A stretch of DNA of 64,000 nt from assembly GCA_928085145.1 (NCBI GenBank), contig OV725077.1, forward strand, positions 63,821,495 to 63,885,494, read 5' to 3'. A program made the position numbers and the translations under genes. This document shows, in pieces, positions 10,480-21,389 of the stretch; position 1 is the stretch's first letter; each line of letters opens with the position of its first letter. The DNA is from Nezara viridula. Lineage: Eukaryota; Arthropoda; Insecta; Hemiptera; Pentatomidae. The notes below the pieces were generated by a model, which was not told where the DNA came from, searched no databases, and saw only the letters and a list, made by a program, of their open reading frames with translations.

Positions 10480-11440
10480 CTCCACCAGATCAACTTCTAA
10501 ATTGGAATCATGATACAAGACTGAAAGAAGAAAACAATAGACGTTACCGGTTACTTTAGCACTTACTAGACAAACGCCCTGAAGCCTCCAATTAACTACA
10601 AAAGACTCATATACACGACTATAATAAGATGTTTGTGCGAAAATAGTTCCAAGTTTCCCCGTTATGGCGAGTGGTAGGGGGAGATCAGAAGTTCTAAAAG
10701 ATAACGCTTAATCCGTACAAGACCAGCACAGATAGTCCGTGGGCTCCCTCAAGGTAATAAAAAGATGTAAGCTGGCATATATGGTAAGCTTTTTTCGCTC
10801 AATCAGGATAACCTACCAATCCATTGAAATACAGGTCACTGCATAAAAGTAGAATGTTTCCCATAATGTTAATGCTGCCTATTGAGAACTCATGACAGTT
10901 ATTTGCCTTGCCTTAATTAAAAATTGAAAAGTTGCTGAAAAATAAGGCGAAATCGGACTCACGGAATTGAGCTTTGAGACCACTAAAAAATCGAATTCAT
11001 TTTTATTTCTTTTTCCAATTCGTAATCCTTTGTACATTCCTCAATGCTCCTTGCTTTGTCACAAATAAGATCATCCATAACTACCTTGATGTTCCACGAG
11101 TTTCCGATTTGGTCCAATCCGCATACCTATTCTTCTATAATAAATTTTAGAACCATTTGAACCCTTTTGTTTCTAGCCTAACTTTCTTAGCAATCCCTGA
11201 TGAATCTCCGTGGCGGTTGAAAAGAAGATCTTGTAGTTTTTGAAGACGAGGCCTCGTGACCTCCTGATGTAGAACATTTATTAGAGTATAACATCATTGG
11301 GTAGTTTCTCCACAGTATTTTTCATATCATTATATTTCTCTTTTCATATTTACTACATACATATTTTATTTTTACTAAAGTTGTAAATTTCATGTAAAAG
11401 TTTTAATCTTCGTTGAACAATAAAAATTAAAAAATCATGC
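10480..11440 (+). mobile_element. Jockey-like relic, subfamily B, interrupted by a small repeat
   Basis: The left part (10500-10625) reads NNRRYRLL, LLDKRPEAS and LIYTT-like blocks in shifted frames, matching the RT thumb region. The right part resumes near 10957 with RTHGIEL (family form WTYGIELWG), then NAPCFVTNKIIHN near 11045, VPRVSDLVQSAY near 11090, PWRLKRRS near 11208 and a 3' UTR to an A-rich end near 11435. Between them lies a 330-bp repeat that also occurs at 56222-56575. Stops and shifts throughout mark it as dead. Confidence 0.75.
10625..10957 (+). repeat. Dispersed ~330-bp element inserted in the LINE relic
   Basis: The same sequence occurs inverted at 56222-56575. Shared blocks are GGAACTATTTxCGCACAAAC, the CTTTTAGA(A/T)CTTCTGATCT block, AGCTTACCAT, TATGCCAGCTTA, CAATGGATTGGTAGGTTA, TCATGAGTTC and GCAACTTTTC (given on the 56 kb copy's plus strand). 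Here it splits the LINE coding relic, and the flanks ATAATAAG and AAAATAAG suggest an 8-bp target duplication with one mismatch. It carries no coding capacity, so it is probably a non-autonomous DNA element. Confidence 0.75.
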
Positions 11441-11639
11441 AAGTAAAAGGTGTTACAGTAACACCTTTGTCTCTTAATCAGTCCATTAAAGTCTTTAATG
11501 TCAAGTTAAACTAATATTACAAAAAAAAGTATAACACTGACTTGCATGACAATCTGGACACTAAGCAACTCCGTAGATAGAATTATTTAAGGATTTCAGA
11601 AAAAAATCATTCGCACAACATAACCGGAGCCGTCTGGGG
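11441..11639. other. Short non-coding spacer
   Basis: Contains an inverted pair GTAAAAGGTGTTAC / GTAACACCTTTG at about 11443-11470, a short hairpin. Nothing else seen. Confidence 0.4.
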
Positions 11640-11880
11640 ATTCAGAGAAACCCAAGGAAGAGCTGCTTACAGAAACTGGTCAATTTCATGATATGAAGGC
11701 AAAGTAGTTAAGATGGGCAAGCATGTAGCGCGGAGCAATCGCTCGAAAAGTCTCTGCAGAACAATGGATGCCTCAATAGTTTGCAAAAGACAACGTAGAA
11801 GACTAAAAAGCAGATGAATTGATCGAATCAACAAAGATACTAGAGATAATGTAGGATAATAGAGTTGCATGTAGATAACT
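11640..11880 (+). pseudogene. LINE ORF2 C-terminal tail relic
   Basis: In one forward frame (from about 11707) the sequence reads KMGKHVARSNRSKSL, then KRQRRRLKSR, stop, IDRINKDTR. This is the general tail pattern of many LINE proteins: W-x-GHVAR-M, then R-RGRP-x-RWxDDIxKDxR, with the Trp codon of RW mutated to TGA. The piece is too decayed to assign a clade. It is not from the Jockey or R1-like copies in this window, whose tails differ. A similar GRPRKTW-type tail lies at 58395-58545. Confidence 0.6.
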
Positions 11881-12041
11881 GGAAACTTATGTATATTTTT
11901 TACTTTTTTTATTGTAGAAAACTGATATTGGCAAAATGAATATCATAGGATCTGAAATGCTAAAAATTATGGGTCAATCTGTTTAGATGGGTGATGTTTA
12001 TATATACATGAAATATCTGATGGGTCAATGTATATATATAA

Positions 12042-12328
12042 TTTTTTTTTTTTCGCTTGGAGCTACAGACCATGAAGATGTTTGTCTGCGTGTGTGGTCT
12101 CCTAGAAAACATCCCGATTCGTGATTTAAAGTACGGGGTAGAGTCATCAATCAATCAATGTGTGAGTTGCCTCCAGTAGGCTGACGGACCTCACATACCT
12201 GGGGAGGGGAGGAAGGAACCTCGGGAAGCGTGGCTTTCCTTGGTGGACGGTCATCCATCCTAGTGATACGCTCGGCGTTGCTTAACTTTTACTACCTATT
12301 GCAAGCGCCTTAGCCCACAAGGAAAGCC

Positions 12329-12330
<2 letters not shown>
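12042..12330 (-). mobile_element. SINE with 5S rRNA-like head
   Basis: On the minus strand the segment starts near 12329 and ends in a 12-base A tail (T run at 12042-12053). Near the head, 12248-12288 reads AAGTTAAGCAACGCCGAGCG … GGATGGATGACCG. This lines up with the internal promoter of 5S rRNA: box A (AAGTTAAGCAACG) and box C (GGATGGGTGACCG) with nearly the normal spacing. The head's first bases, GGGCTTTCCTTGTGG, can pair with CCACCAAGGAAAGCC about 85 bases later, as helix I does in 5S rRNA, although the actual helix sequence is not that of 5S. The ~170-base body is not recognised. SINEs of this kind (SINE3 type) are transcribed by Pol III and mobilised by LINEs. The flanking (TA)n hides any target duplication. 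Confidence 0.7.

Positions 12331-12331
<1 letters not shown>

Positions 12332-12404
<73 letters not shown>
12332..12404. repeat. (TA)n microsatellite
   Basis: About 36 TA units immediately upstream of the 5S-like SINE head. Confidence 0.95.
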
Positions 12405-12406
<2 letters not shown>

Positions 12407-12689
12407 TGTAATTCCTCCATCTTTTTTCATAGATTTTTATCATTTTACTTTGGTAAACACATGGTCTCTATTATAATTGTCCTTAATTGATACAGAATCT
12501 AATATGTTCAATAAACAAGGTTGAAAAAAAAGAATAGATTTTTTACTTAAATGCAAGGAAAATATATGAAAAGATACTCACATATCATAAAAAAAAAGAA
12601 TTCTCCGGTGGAGATAAGCCGAATAAAAATAGAGCCCTCTTGCTGTACCTATCCTAGAATCTTGGCAAATTTCAACTGTATTATTTTAA

Positions 12690-13015
12690 GTTGCAAATAA
12701 AAAGTTTGTTTTGAGGCGATAAGCGAACCAAGTTGTCCAGCGGAGGGTGTCAGCGATAAATTCCAACTTTACTGGCCCATGGATTTACTGAGCTGTGAAA
12801 TTTATGGAGTTTGGAGGCGGGATCAGATTCCTACTTTAAATGAGGAAGGGCGGAACCGAAGGCTGATCCTCTTTGAGATCCCCGCCGCCCCCGGCCAGGG
12901 CGCTAATATATTGCAGCTCAGCCCCCGTCACTGCCTCCGGAATAAAGGAGTAATTTATGCAAACAGGTTGAGGGCGCCTACCCCCTCCTCCAATCGGATG
13001 GTATAAGTCTTTGCA
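12690..13015. other. GC-rich island, possible conserved non-coding block
   Basis: Much richer in G+C than its surroundings. Open frames exist on both strands (12779-13006 plus, 12836-13036 minus), but neither shows a domain and they mirror one another because stops are rare in GC-rich DNA. It contains TAATTTATGCAAAC (octamer-like, 12951-12964). I cannot decide between a conserved regulatory block, an unrecognised exon or a repeat. Confidence 0.35.
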
Positions 13016-13207
13016 GGTAATGAAAAAAATCACCAATTATAGTGCTTTCTTATAATTATACTGGTATAGGATACTGTGATTTGGTAAAGCAGCTAACTAA
13101 CCTGCTTCATTGTGTTGAAGAACGGTTAATTTAATTAATTAATTTAATAATAGGTCTAAAAATGTCAATGCATCGATTATCATGGATGGACCTATCATTG
13201 GACCTAT

Positions 13208-13211
<4 letters not shown>

Positions 13212-13266
<55 letters not shown>
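13212..13266. repeat. (TA)n microsatellite
   Basis: About 27 TA units. Just before it the phrase GGACCTATCATT is duplicated in tandem (about 13188-13211). Confidence 0.95.
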
Positions 13267-13273
<7 letters not shown>

Positions 13274-13900
13274 GGAAAAAGATACTTAAGGATCCAGTAA
13301 AAAAAAATGTGGTAAGCATAATACTGTAACGATATGTATTGAGGATACTTATTTGTAAATTGAAATATAATACATGAATTAAAACTAAATTAAGTCAGCT
13401 TAAATAATGCCAATACAGAATATTGCAGTTAAACTTGGACATAGTCTGTGAACCTGCCCCGGAACTACTGAACTACCGGTACCTATTTCTCTAGATGGCT
13501 AAAATTAAGTTTCTTGCAGTTATTAAAATAAACTTGTCCTATTTCAAAGATCAAAAGGAACCAGAACATCAATCAAAATTCTACTTATGAAGAGTTAGAG
13601 GGGATAGTCATGGAAAAAACATTCGAACAACAGCTAAGCCTAAAAAAGATGTGGTTAAAAATGAAAATGAAAATATTTTTGAAAAAACAAGGACTCTAAT
13701 AGAAGTTTGTTCCCTGGAGTAGGATGTCGAATCTGAGGATGTAAGTTGGAGAAGTTCGTTTAGTGGAGAAAGAGTCTTTTAGAGAAACAATCCAGAGGAG
13801 GCTGTCAAGCAGATACATAATATTTCTACCATCAGTTTAGTTACGTTCATCAAAACCAACTCATGTTAATCCGTATTGGCTAAATCTACAAAATAATAAG
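13267..13900. other. Non-coding DNA
   Basis: No gene or repeat recognised. AG-rich stretch at 13660-13810 without an open frame. Confidence 0.4.
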
Positions 13901-14229
13901 TAGTGTTTCCCGAAATCGGTCTTGTTCCTGCACTTTAGAAGACCAAGAAGACCAAGGTCGCCTAACTGTTACAAGACCAAGACCAGGACTGGTAAACAAT
14001 TTTTAAATTTCTAAAATAAAAATTAATACAACATAGGTACTAATCCACGACAATCTTTTAGTTACTATCTTTTAAATAATTGGTATAACCAATATACTTT
14101 TGCAGTTAATTCCTTTAATTTTTCATTCAGGCTTAGTTAGGTTTCTCCTATCTAAAAAATTACAGCAATATCTCTATAGTAATAAGCTAAGAAGTAACTG
14201 CAAGACTCTTGAGCAAGACCAAGAAAGAT
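13901..14229 (+). mobile_element. hAT-like non-autonomous element, 3' end lost
   Basis: Starts TAGTGTTTCCCGAAATCGGTC and follows the element at 34738-35076 over about 320 bases. Shared blocks include ATTGGTATAACCAATATACT, TTCATTCAGGCT, ATATCTCTATAGT and AAGTAACTGCAAGACT. The right terminal repeat present in the other copy (GGCAACACTA) is missing here, so no target duplication can be shown. Internal CAAGACCAAGACCA tracts are palindromic with the left end. Confidence 0.8.
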
Positions 14230-15552
14230 AGTAAGAAAAGTAATCAAGCTTCTACCAGCATCCTCAATTCCATATTTTTCGCCCTATTTTCCTGCATGCC
14301 ACCATTTTGATCAAAATAGTAAATTGGTAATATGATACGCATGGAAAGGAAATCTGATTTCGATTATAAATAAAACTAGTAAATCACAGCAAAGGGGTTT
14401 GTACTCCTTCTTCGTCTAATCCTTATTAATTATATTGAATATTGTTCCCTTCTGGAACTAGTACAGTATAGAGATATAAACAGATACTCCCTCTAGCCTT
14501 AGAAAAACGGACAGCCAATAACACAGCAGACTTATGTTAAAGCCTAAGTTAAAAAGTAGATTAACTAATGGTGAACCATCTGCCACTAATTCACTTTTAC
14601 TATAACTCTACTCGGTTTATACTGACTGTTTGTATCAAAGACTTTTATTACTATAAAGGTATTTAATATTATTTTTATTTCCTCTTTTTACTATCATAGC
14701 TCTCTATTTATGGCGACATTTTTCATACAAAAAGCTTATAAATATAGTATAATAAACGTTTTCCATATTGATGATAATATCGGATAGAAATGAGATAAAT
14801 TTCATCCCGAAAAATCCTATTGCTCTTCTCTTCTTAATCATAGAGCAGCCGAAAGTTGAATACAGATTTTAGACCATATCATATCGGGTGTAAGAAGTCG
14901 AAACATATTTACATAATGTTTGGACTGTATTCATCATCATCAATCGGCTCTACAACCCATCACTGGGTCCTGGCCTCCTCACAATGAAATGTATTAAAGC
15001 GATAAAATGAAGGGTACAATATTCGGTAGATTGTTATTGACAGCACAACAAATAATAAAGGCATATTCATGTAATGGTTTCCAGCGAAATCCCAAATCCC
15101 TGAAAACCTCTGATTGTTTTAGTATTGGATTTGTGGTAAGCTTTATTTTTGTTCTATGCCAATGTTATAAGCCTGGTAATAATGACAAAATTATACAGCT
15201 TATTTGGACAGAAATTATAAAGTCTTATTATATCATCAAACTGAATGAATGCAGATGATTGCCTGCAAATATTGACAAACCACATCCAAGATAATTGGAA
15301 AGAAAATGAAGCCATAGATTGTCCAAACATTTATCAAACTATTGGTGTGAGTTATTAATTAATTAATTTTATTTGATGGTAATATATTATTCTCTAATAA
15401 AAGCAGAATTATTTTCTAGTAAATTTGCTCGTATTTAGGAGTAATAAAATTAATAAAAATGTCTGACTGGTAGAAAATGTAAGATGCATTTCTGTGATTG
15501 AGACCTATATTATGCTGTATAAAACGTATTAACGACTATTATTTATGATTTA

Positions 15553-15562
<10 letters not shown>
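14230..15562. other. Non-coding DNA with a repeat fragment at 14929-14990
   Basis: Mostly AT-rich. At 14929-14990 the phrase CATCATCATCAATCGGCTCT … CCCATCACTGGGTC … GGCCTCCTC resembles a widespread arthropod interspersed repeat that also begins with a CATCATCATCAA run and carries GGCCTCCTC. I see no second copy in this window. An 83-codon frame at 15007-15258 has no recognisable domain. Confidence 0.4.

Positions 15563-15619
<57 letters not shown>
15563..15619. repeat. (TA)n microsatellite
   Basis: About 28 TA units preceded by a short TG/TA tract. Confidence 0.95.
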
Positions 15620-15621
<2 letters not shown>

Positions 15622-16152
15622 CGGTAATGAACAGAGAATTAAATTCCACAGTCGAAATAACAATAGAATCACATATTAATATCACTACATCTAGGATTTA
15701 ATTTTTAATTAGGATTTAATTTAATTTTGGAGGGGCTTAAGCCCAAAAGTTTATTTTTTTTATGTATAGTAGGACAATCACTTCTGAAGAAAGAAACTAA
15801 CTGCCTATATGAAATGATGTTTAAGTATTTCTTTAAGTCCTATTAACTGTGATTAGATGAACAATAATACTTTTAGAAATATTTTTTTCCATAAAACATG
15901 GTTATATTTTCCATCTTGGGGGAGGGCTTTAGCCCGAAATATCGACTAAAATTCCTGAACATTTTGTTTCATCCTCATAATTGATCAGTTGACTACTTAC
16001 CCATATCCAAAAAAAGAAATTGATATTGCAGATCGACATAAACAAACAATTTAATTTTTTTTTGGCTATAAGAGTTTTGTTTGCGCCTGTAAACTTTTGT
16101 TAACAATCAGCAAATGTGCAAGAATATAATATTATATAATCTTAGAATATAA
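15620..16152. other. Non-coding DNA
   Basis: No gene. The phrase TTGGGGGAGGGCTTTAGCCC (15916) echoes TTGGAGGGGCTTAAGCCC (15726), each a short imperfect palindrome, about 190 bases apart. Confidence 0.4.
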
Positions 16153-16508
16153 TAACATATAATATAAAAAAAAAAACCTGTACCACTACAACCCATGAAG
16201 GGTCTGGGGTTCAGTACTATTTAGGGAAAGCACTGTTTCTAGGTCAACGGTTGTGCAAGGAGGTGATTTGACCGAGATCACGCTCAACCGCCAGGTTTTT
16301 CCCCTTAACCAATTACTTAATTAAGGGTACCCACTTTATAGAGGCTGGGTGTGCCCCAGGAGGGAATCCTGACCCAAGGTCGCCCCACGGCCAATGAAAC
16401 AGATAAATAAATTTTCTGCCATGAGCCGGGGTTCGAACTCGGGACCTTAGTATTGGAAGCTCAGTGCCCTACCACTGAGCTACCCCGCTCCCTTAACATA
16501 TAATATAA
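16153..16508 (-). mobile_element. tRNA-derived SINE with perfect 15-bp target-site duplication
   Basis: The SINE (16168-16493) reads on the minus strand from GGGAGCGGGGTAGCTCAGTG. It has a tRNA-like head with an A box (TAGCTCAGTGG), an anticodon-loop-like CTTCCAA (Gly TCC if read as tRNA) and a B box (GAGTTCGAACCCC). The ~240-base body ends GTAGTGGTACAGG followed by a T run, not an A tail. It is flanked by TAACATATAATATAA at both 16153-16167 and 16494-16508. The Pol III promoter boxes are intact, and the perfect duplication shows a young insertion made by LINE machinery. A second, older copy lies at 57325-57623. Confidence 0.92.
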
Positions 16509-17444
16509 TGTTAATTTAATTTTTAAATTGTTATTTTATGATTTATTTCGTTTTTGTTAACTTTATTCAAGACATGAGGTGTTGTTCCAACTGTAATAAA
16601 CATTTCACTTGAATCAAAATCCTTAGTAACATCCGAGATATCGTCTACTATTACAAGAACTTCCTCAGAATTAAGTAGGAAAAACGAGAGAAAGGAAGGA
16701 GGACATCTTTCGCAGAAGAATTGGCAGCCGTGGAGGTGAGCATTGTTAAGAATATTAAAGAGGAGTGAAGGGAAAGATACTGGCCCTTAAACAGAAAATA
16801 GACTCAGTCGTCCATTAAAGCAAATAGAATTACGAGATGTCTTCTAGAGAGCGCTTTCTGTCCATTTCCTTTTCGTCAAATTTAAAAATTATCCTCCAGT
16901 TCCTTCTACCTCTTATTGTGAGACCCATTTTACGGAAAGTTCGACGGAGCACATTACCAAAAGTTTCATCCACCTAGGCATTTATTTACTTATATCATTT
17001 ATGTATTGAATATATTAAAACATGAAAGAAGCATAGTAAACTGATATAAAAATCAGAAAAACAAAATAAAGTTTAGCTAAAATTATAATTATTTTAAATT
17101 AATTTATACCCTACCAAAATAATTTAATGAATACAAATATATTCTGATTTTGTTTTTTATTTGGTAAAACTTGCACAATAAATTATTTATTAGAAATTTA
17201 TGTGAAAAAAATAATAGATAACCTTTTATCCAGAATTCGCAGGATTCACACGAGCTATAATTATTACTAAATATTAATTTATAATAATAATAAAAACATC
17301 AGCATTTAAATTTTTTTTAGTAATTTCTTGAAGTGAATTTCTTCCGTCTGCTAAATATAATTTATTTATCATCTCATTTCGTAACATTCGCGTTTTCAAA
17401 CCATGTTCAGATAAGTTTTTGTAGTAGCTTTTCCTATTATTCTT
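16509..17444. other. Non-coding DNA
   Basis: AT-rich, with a purine-rich patch at 16670-16790 that contains a GAGGTGAGC donor-like site (16732) but no convincing exon. A 62-codon minus frame (17274-17462) has no recognisable domain and overlaps the LINE 3' end. Confidence 0.4.
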
Positions 17445-17768
17445 TTCCACTGGCTTTAGCATCAGTGACGCGGTTGGGAGAGTAGCGAGGGGATCTCTTG
17501 GAGTCCTGCTTTTCCTTCTATAGTTGGAGGAAGAAGTCTGGCTTGGGGTTCTCTACCTAATAGTAGGTATGGCTGTGTTTTTATGTTTTTTAGTTTACTT
17601 ATCTGTAGGTAATTTTATTTTTTTTTAGTCTACATAGTTTTTTATTATCATTTTACTTTTATTAATTTTAAATTTTCTGTATATATGGTGTGAATGTGTT
17701 CATATATCACTATAATTATTCTCACGTGGCAGATTATTATATTTCTAAATAAATAAAAAAAATAAATA
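17445..17768 (+). mobile_element. Jockey-like 3' UTR, subfamily A
   Basis: Begins CACTGGCTTTAGCATCAGTG, the 3' UTR landmark that follows the ORF2 stop, then GACGCGGTTGGGAGAGTAGC and a GGTGTGAATGTGTTCATATA block. It ends TATTTCTAAATAAATAAAAA, the same end as the copies at 33912 and 46945. No coding sequence remains. A 5'-truncated insertion. Confidence 0.85.
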
Positions 17769-18339
17769 AAAAAATTATTCTTAAATGATAATTATTAATA
17801 ATTTATGTTCATATCACCGTGTTGTTATTGATATGGCTCATAACACAGAGAAAAATAATTTAAATGGTCATTAAAATAGCATTTATTGAGAATTTCATTT
17901 CCATTATTAAATTTATTTTTTAGTATTATTTATAACTTAATAAATACAAAATATTTTATAATTTGAATCGAACACTCAAGACTAACATAACATTTTATAA
18001 CATTGGAAAATAATATAGGTAATATTTTGAAAAAACTATATCAACAAAAACATTACAAACAAAAAACATTACTAGATAAACATTTTTTTCTTTTACTTTT
18101 TTGATACATTATAATGTTTTATACCGTCAAGCCTATCGTTAAATTTTATATTGTTATGTATTCTCTAAGGACTAAAATGGCCCGTAAATGGTTGAGAAGT
18201 CCTGTTGTTAGAAATAAATAAATAATTTGAAGTAAAGTAATTCTTCATAATTATTTACATTACATTCCAAATTAATGGAAAATTTATATGTTGCGCTCTT
18301 CTATACTGTGAAAACAAGGTTGAAATTTCAAATTGATTT
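17769..18339. other. Non-coding AT-rich DNA
   Basis: No gene or repeat recognised. Confidence 0.45.
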
Positions 18340-18610
18340 ATTGTTTTTTCAGCTCCCTTATGTCAGCAACATTGGATAATTAATTTGTCATTAGTAATTA
18401 ATATGAAATGAAAGTCCTGGCGAAGTGTACTTTTGAACTGACAACCAGGGCCTAATCTATTTGTGTCTCCCATGTCGTTTCAATTAATAAATTAGATTCG
18501 CTATGGTAATAATTACAATCGTGACTAATTGTAATTTATTAATACATAATTTTCTAACACACTTTTTAAAATTAATTACTTCTAGTAATTAATTAAAGAC
18601 GATGATATTT
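18340..18610. other. TAATTA-rich block, possible regulatory element
   Basis: A block of more complex sequence with clustered homeodomain-type motifs (GGATAATTAATTTGTCATTA near 18374, AGTAATTAATATG near 18395, CAATTAATAAATTAG near 18481, ACTAATTGTAATTTATTAAT near 18524). TAATTA is common by chance in AT-rich DNA, so this is weak evidence. Confidence 0.25.
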
Positions 18611-18769
18611 TTTCATATATTTATGTATAACATTAAACTCCATAAATTAAAAATAATTTTCAGTTCCTTCATTGAAAAAAGTAAAAATGTTATTTAAATT
18701 CGTTCTATTTTTTTTTTTTAATTTCATTTACTTCACACGCTTTAAAATTTTCGAAACAAAAAAAAGTTT
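18611..18769. other. Short AT-rich spacer
   Basis: Nothing recognised. Poly-T and poly-A runs. Confidence 0.4.
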
Positions 18770-18905
18770 TTTTTTTTATTTATTTATTTATATAATATTT
18801 ACAACTGTAAACAAAAAATACATCTGGTAAATTCGCACATGGATATAAAGACGTGAAACACATGTTGAGAAACTACCCATTAGTAGCACTATAATAAAAA
18901 AAAAA
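18770..18905 (-). mobile_element. Jockey-like 3' tail, subfamily B
   Basis: On the minus strand: ATGGGTAGTTTCTCAACATG, then ACAGTTGTAAATATTATATAA and an (AAAT)n tail ending at a T run near 18768-18778. These match TTGGGTAGTTTCTCCACAGT (11298) and the AAGTTGTAAATTTCATG stretch (11379) of the subfamily B copy. About 135 bases only. Confidence 0.6.
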
Positions 18906-19592
18906 AAAGTTAATTTTTATTTTAGAGTCGATCTCTATTTTCCAGCACTACGGTGTATCAATTGAACAAAAAAAGTTTAAAAAACTAAGATTTCCAATGG
19001 TATGCTAAATATACAGTGGTGTGAAAAAAGTCTTCAAACAAGCCAAATTTTTATAAAAATGTTTAATGTTTCAATTTAAAATTGTATCTTCTTAATTGTA
19101 AACTAATTTAGCTTTGCGGACATTTCAGATATTACATATTCAGCAACAGCGTTGTGTATTTAAGATCTGCCTGAACGTTTCAAGTCTCTCAAATCTCAAA
19201 AATAGAACCTACATCTTCATTTTGATTTTCGCTACTTGAAAGTTATAATTATAATATAAAGCAAAATTACAATTTTATGCCAGTCAAAAATATGATATTT
19301 TGCCATTTTCTTAAAGGAATGTAACATTTAATACAAAAAAATAAAATAAAATTATGAAAAATAGGATGTTAAATTAAATTTATGAAAAAAAGGGGGAAAA
19401 TACCAATATTAAAACAATTTTCACTGATATTTTCAGCTTTCTAGAGTTTATACAAATGTTTACAATAAAGAGTGTAACGAATTAGACTAAAGTGTATAAC
19501 AAAGTAGTAAAACTTAAACAATGAGACGGCAATAATCAGTCCATGAAAATAATGTCAACACAGCGGATTTGTCCCTTGATTTATTAATTGAA

Positions 19593-19595
<3 letters not shown>
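18906..19595. other. Non-coding AT-rich DNA
   Basis: No gene or repeat recognised. Confidence 0.45.

Positions 19596-19677
<82 letters not shown>
19596..19677. repeat. (TA)n microsatellite
   Basis: About 40 TA units. Confidence 0.95.
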
Positions 19678-19678
<1 letters not shown>

Positions 19679-21389
19679 CATCTACAATGTTTACTAGGCT
19701 AAATAAATTTACGATGAAGTAGATAAAACATTTTTAAATTGTAACATTTGTCATTTTTAAATAAAATGAAAAATTGTTTTATTTTTAAATAAAACAGTTA
19801 CTGTTATAGAATCCATTTTAAAAATTCGTCATTAGAGTTCTTTCAGATAATTTCAACAAGGATAAAACCAAATTCATTTTAAAAAACATTTATCGATATA
19901 ATAAACATGAATTTCTAGGGGCGTTTTTGAGAACATCGCCACTTCAGGTCAGTCGTATAATTTCCATGAAAAAATTTCTGTGAAATCGTGGACATATGAA
20001 ATAGCTTTCTACAACTTTTACTGAATAAATTATTCACGAACACATGCAGACCATTTTGCAAGACTTGGTCCTTTGGGCCTTAACATTTTTTTTCCGTTGA
20101 AGCTGAGATTCGAAATTCTTCTCGATCCTAATATATTTCATATATAGGTGAGTGAACGTAAAGATAGTATGATTGGATTTAGTAGCTGACAAAATAGCTG
20201 TTCACAATACACGGTGGGCCAGACCCCCCAACCTTGCTCTCACCCCCACATCCCTATAAATTGCATATCGCTGTGTTACTTGTAATTATTTATTAAAAAA
20301 AAAGCTAATATACTCACAAAAAAAAGTCAACGCACTGCTCCAAAATGGCGTCCAAACATGGCGGACTGACAACTTTGACTTTAGTTACTTTTTTGGTCAC
20401 TGAGAATCAGCATTTGGCTTAATTTCGTCATAGTTGATCTTTTATTAACGCTGAATAATCATAAAATAAAAAAAATATTAAAAATTAATTGGCTTAAGCA
20501 ATAAAAAACACCAGTGAAGTCAATTTTTTCTGTGAAGTCAAGAAAATCAAGCGTCGTTTGTAATTAAACAGCCAACAATAACGCAAAACGTGCTGAAATA
20601 AATTACTTTATTTCAACCTCCTTTATCCTATACGGAGATCGTTTAAGAAGGCCTCTATCGTAAAAATGATATAATTATAATAATAAAACTCAATTCAATA
20701 ATTCTTTGCTGAATATCTTGAATTTTTTAATTAAACGTTTGCAATTTAACACTTTGTTTTGTATATTTAGTGATTCATAGAGGTAATTTAAATTGTACAT
20801 ACTACTCCGGAAGTGAGTCATATTAATACCTGTATAATATTGACCACGTTCAGTGCACTTTATGTATTTTGTATGCATTTTATGAATTAGTTTAGGAAAA
20901 GAGAGGAGACAATCTAGGGAATGAGAAAATTGTATAAAGGGAGAGAAGGAAGAGAAAGGGATATATAATGCTAATAAATGAATGAAAGAAATAGTAATAA
21001 AAATAAAAATAAATTGTATACTATGCTCATACATATTGTTAATACTATATAATTGTATATTAGTTTTGGAAAATTGTCTGTAGCGATTAATAAGTATGTT
21101 GTGTTTAAAGCAACCCAATGTAATTGGACAGCACCCTTTTATGATAATAAAGTGATTCTCTCTAAAATAGTATATACCAAATCTGAGCAACATATAACGA
21201 ATAGTTGATGGTTTGTTTAGTAAAACCTCATGTATCATGTATTACTATTAAAAAAATTAATTTTCATTTCCTTTATTTTGTTCCGAAGTTAAACCATACA
21301 AAAAAAGGTTGCCTGGGTAGGAACAGTAAACTGTTTATTAGTTATTGAAAACCAAACTATTTAGTTACTTTATTCGATAAGAACATTGT
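19678..21389. other. Non-coding DNA; long chance frame on the minus strand
   Basis: A 182-codon minus frame (20690-21238) is open, but its product is a low-complexity run of Ile, Phe, Tyr, Asn and Lys, as expected from AT-rich DNA, without a recognisable domain or signal. I do not support it as a gene. The rest holds no feature I can name. Confidence 0.4.

Noticed and set aside
12245..12290. 5S rRNA gene
   Set aside because: Only the promoter-bearing core matches; both ends differ from 5S and the sequence continues into a poly(A)-tailed body.
16420..16492. tRNA-Gly-like gene
   Set aside because: The tRNA-like part is continuous with a SINE body, bounded by a target duplication, and the acceptor stem does not close; it is a SINE head.
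16670..16790. Exon ending at a GAGGTGAGC donor
   Set aside because: The frames before it contain stops and give no recognisable protein; no acceptor found.
20690..21238. 182-codon open frame on the minus strand
   Set aside because: Composition is almost entirely Ile/Phe/Tyr/Asn/Lys/Ser, as AT-rich DNA gives by chance; no domain, no paralogue, no splice context.
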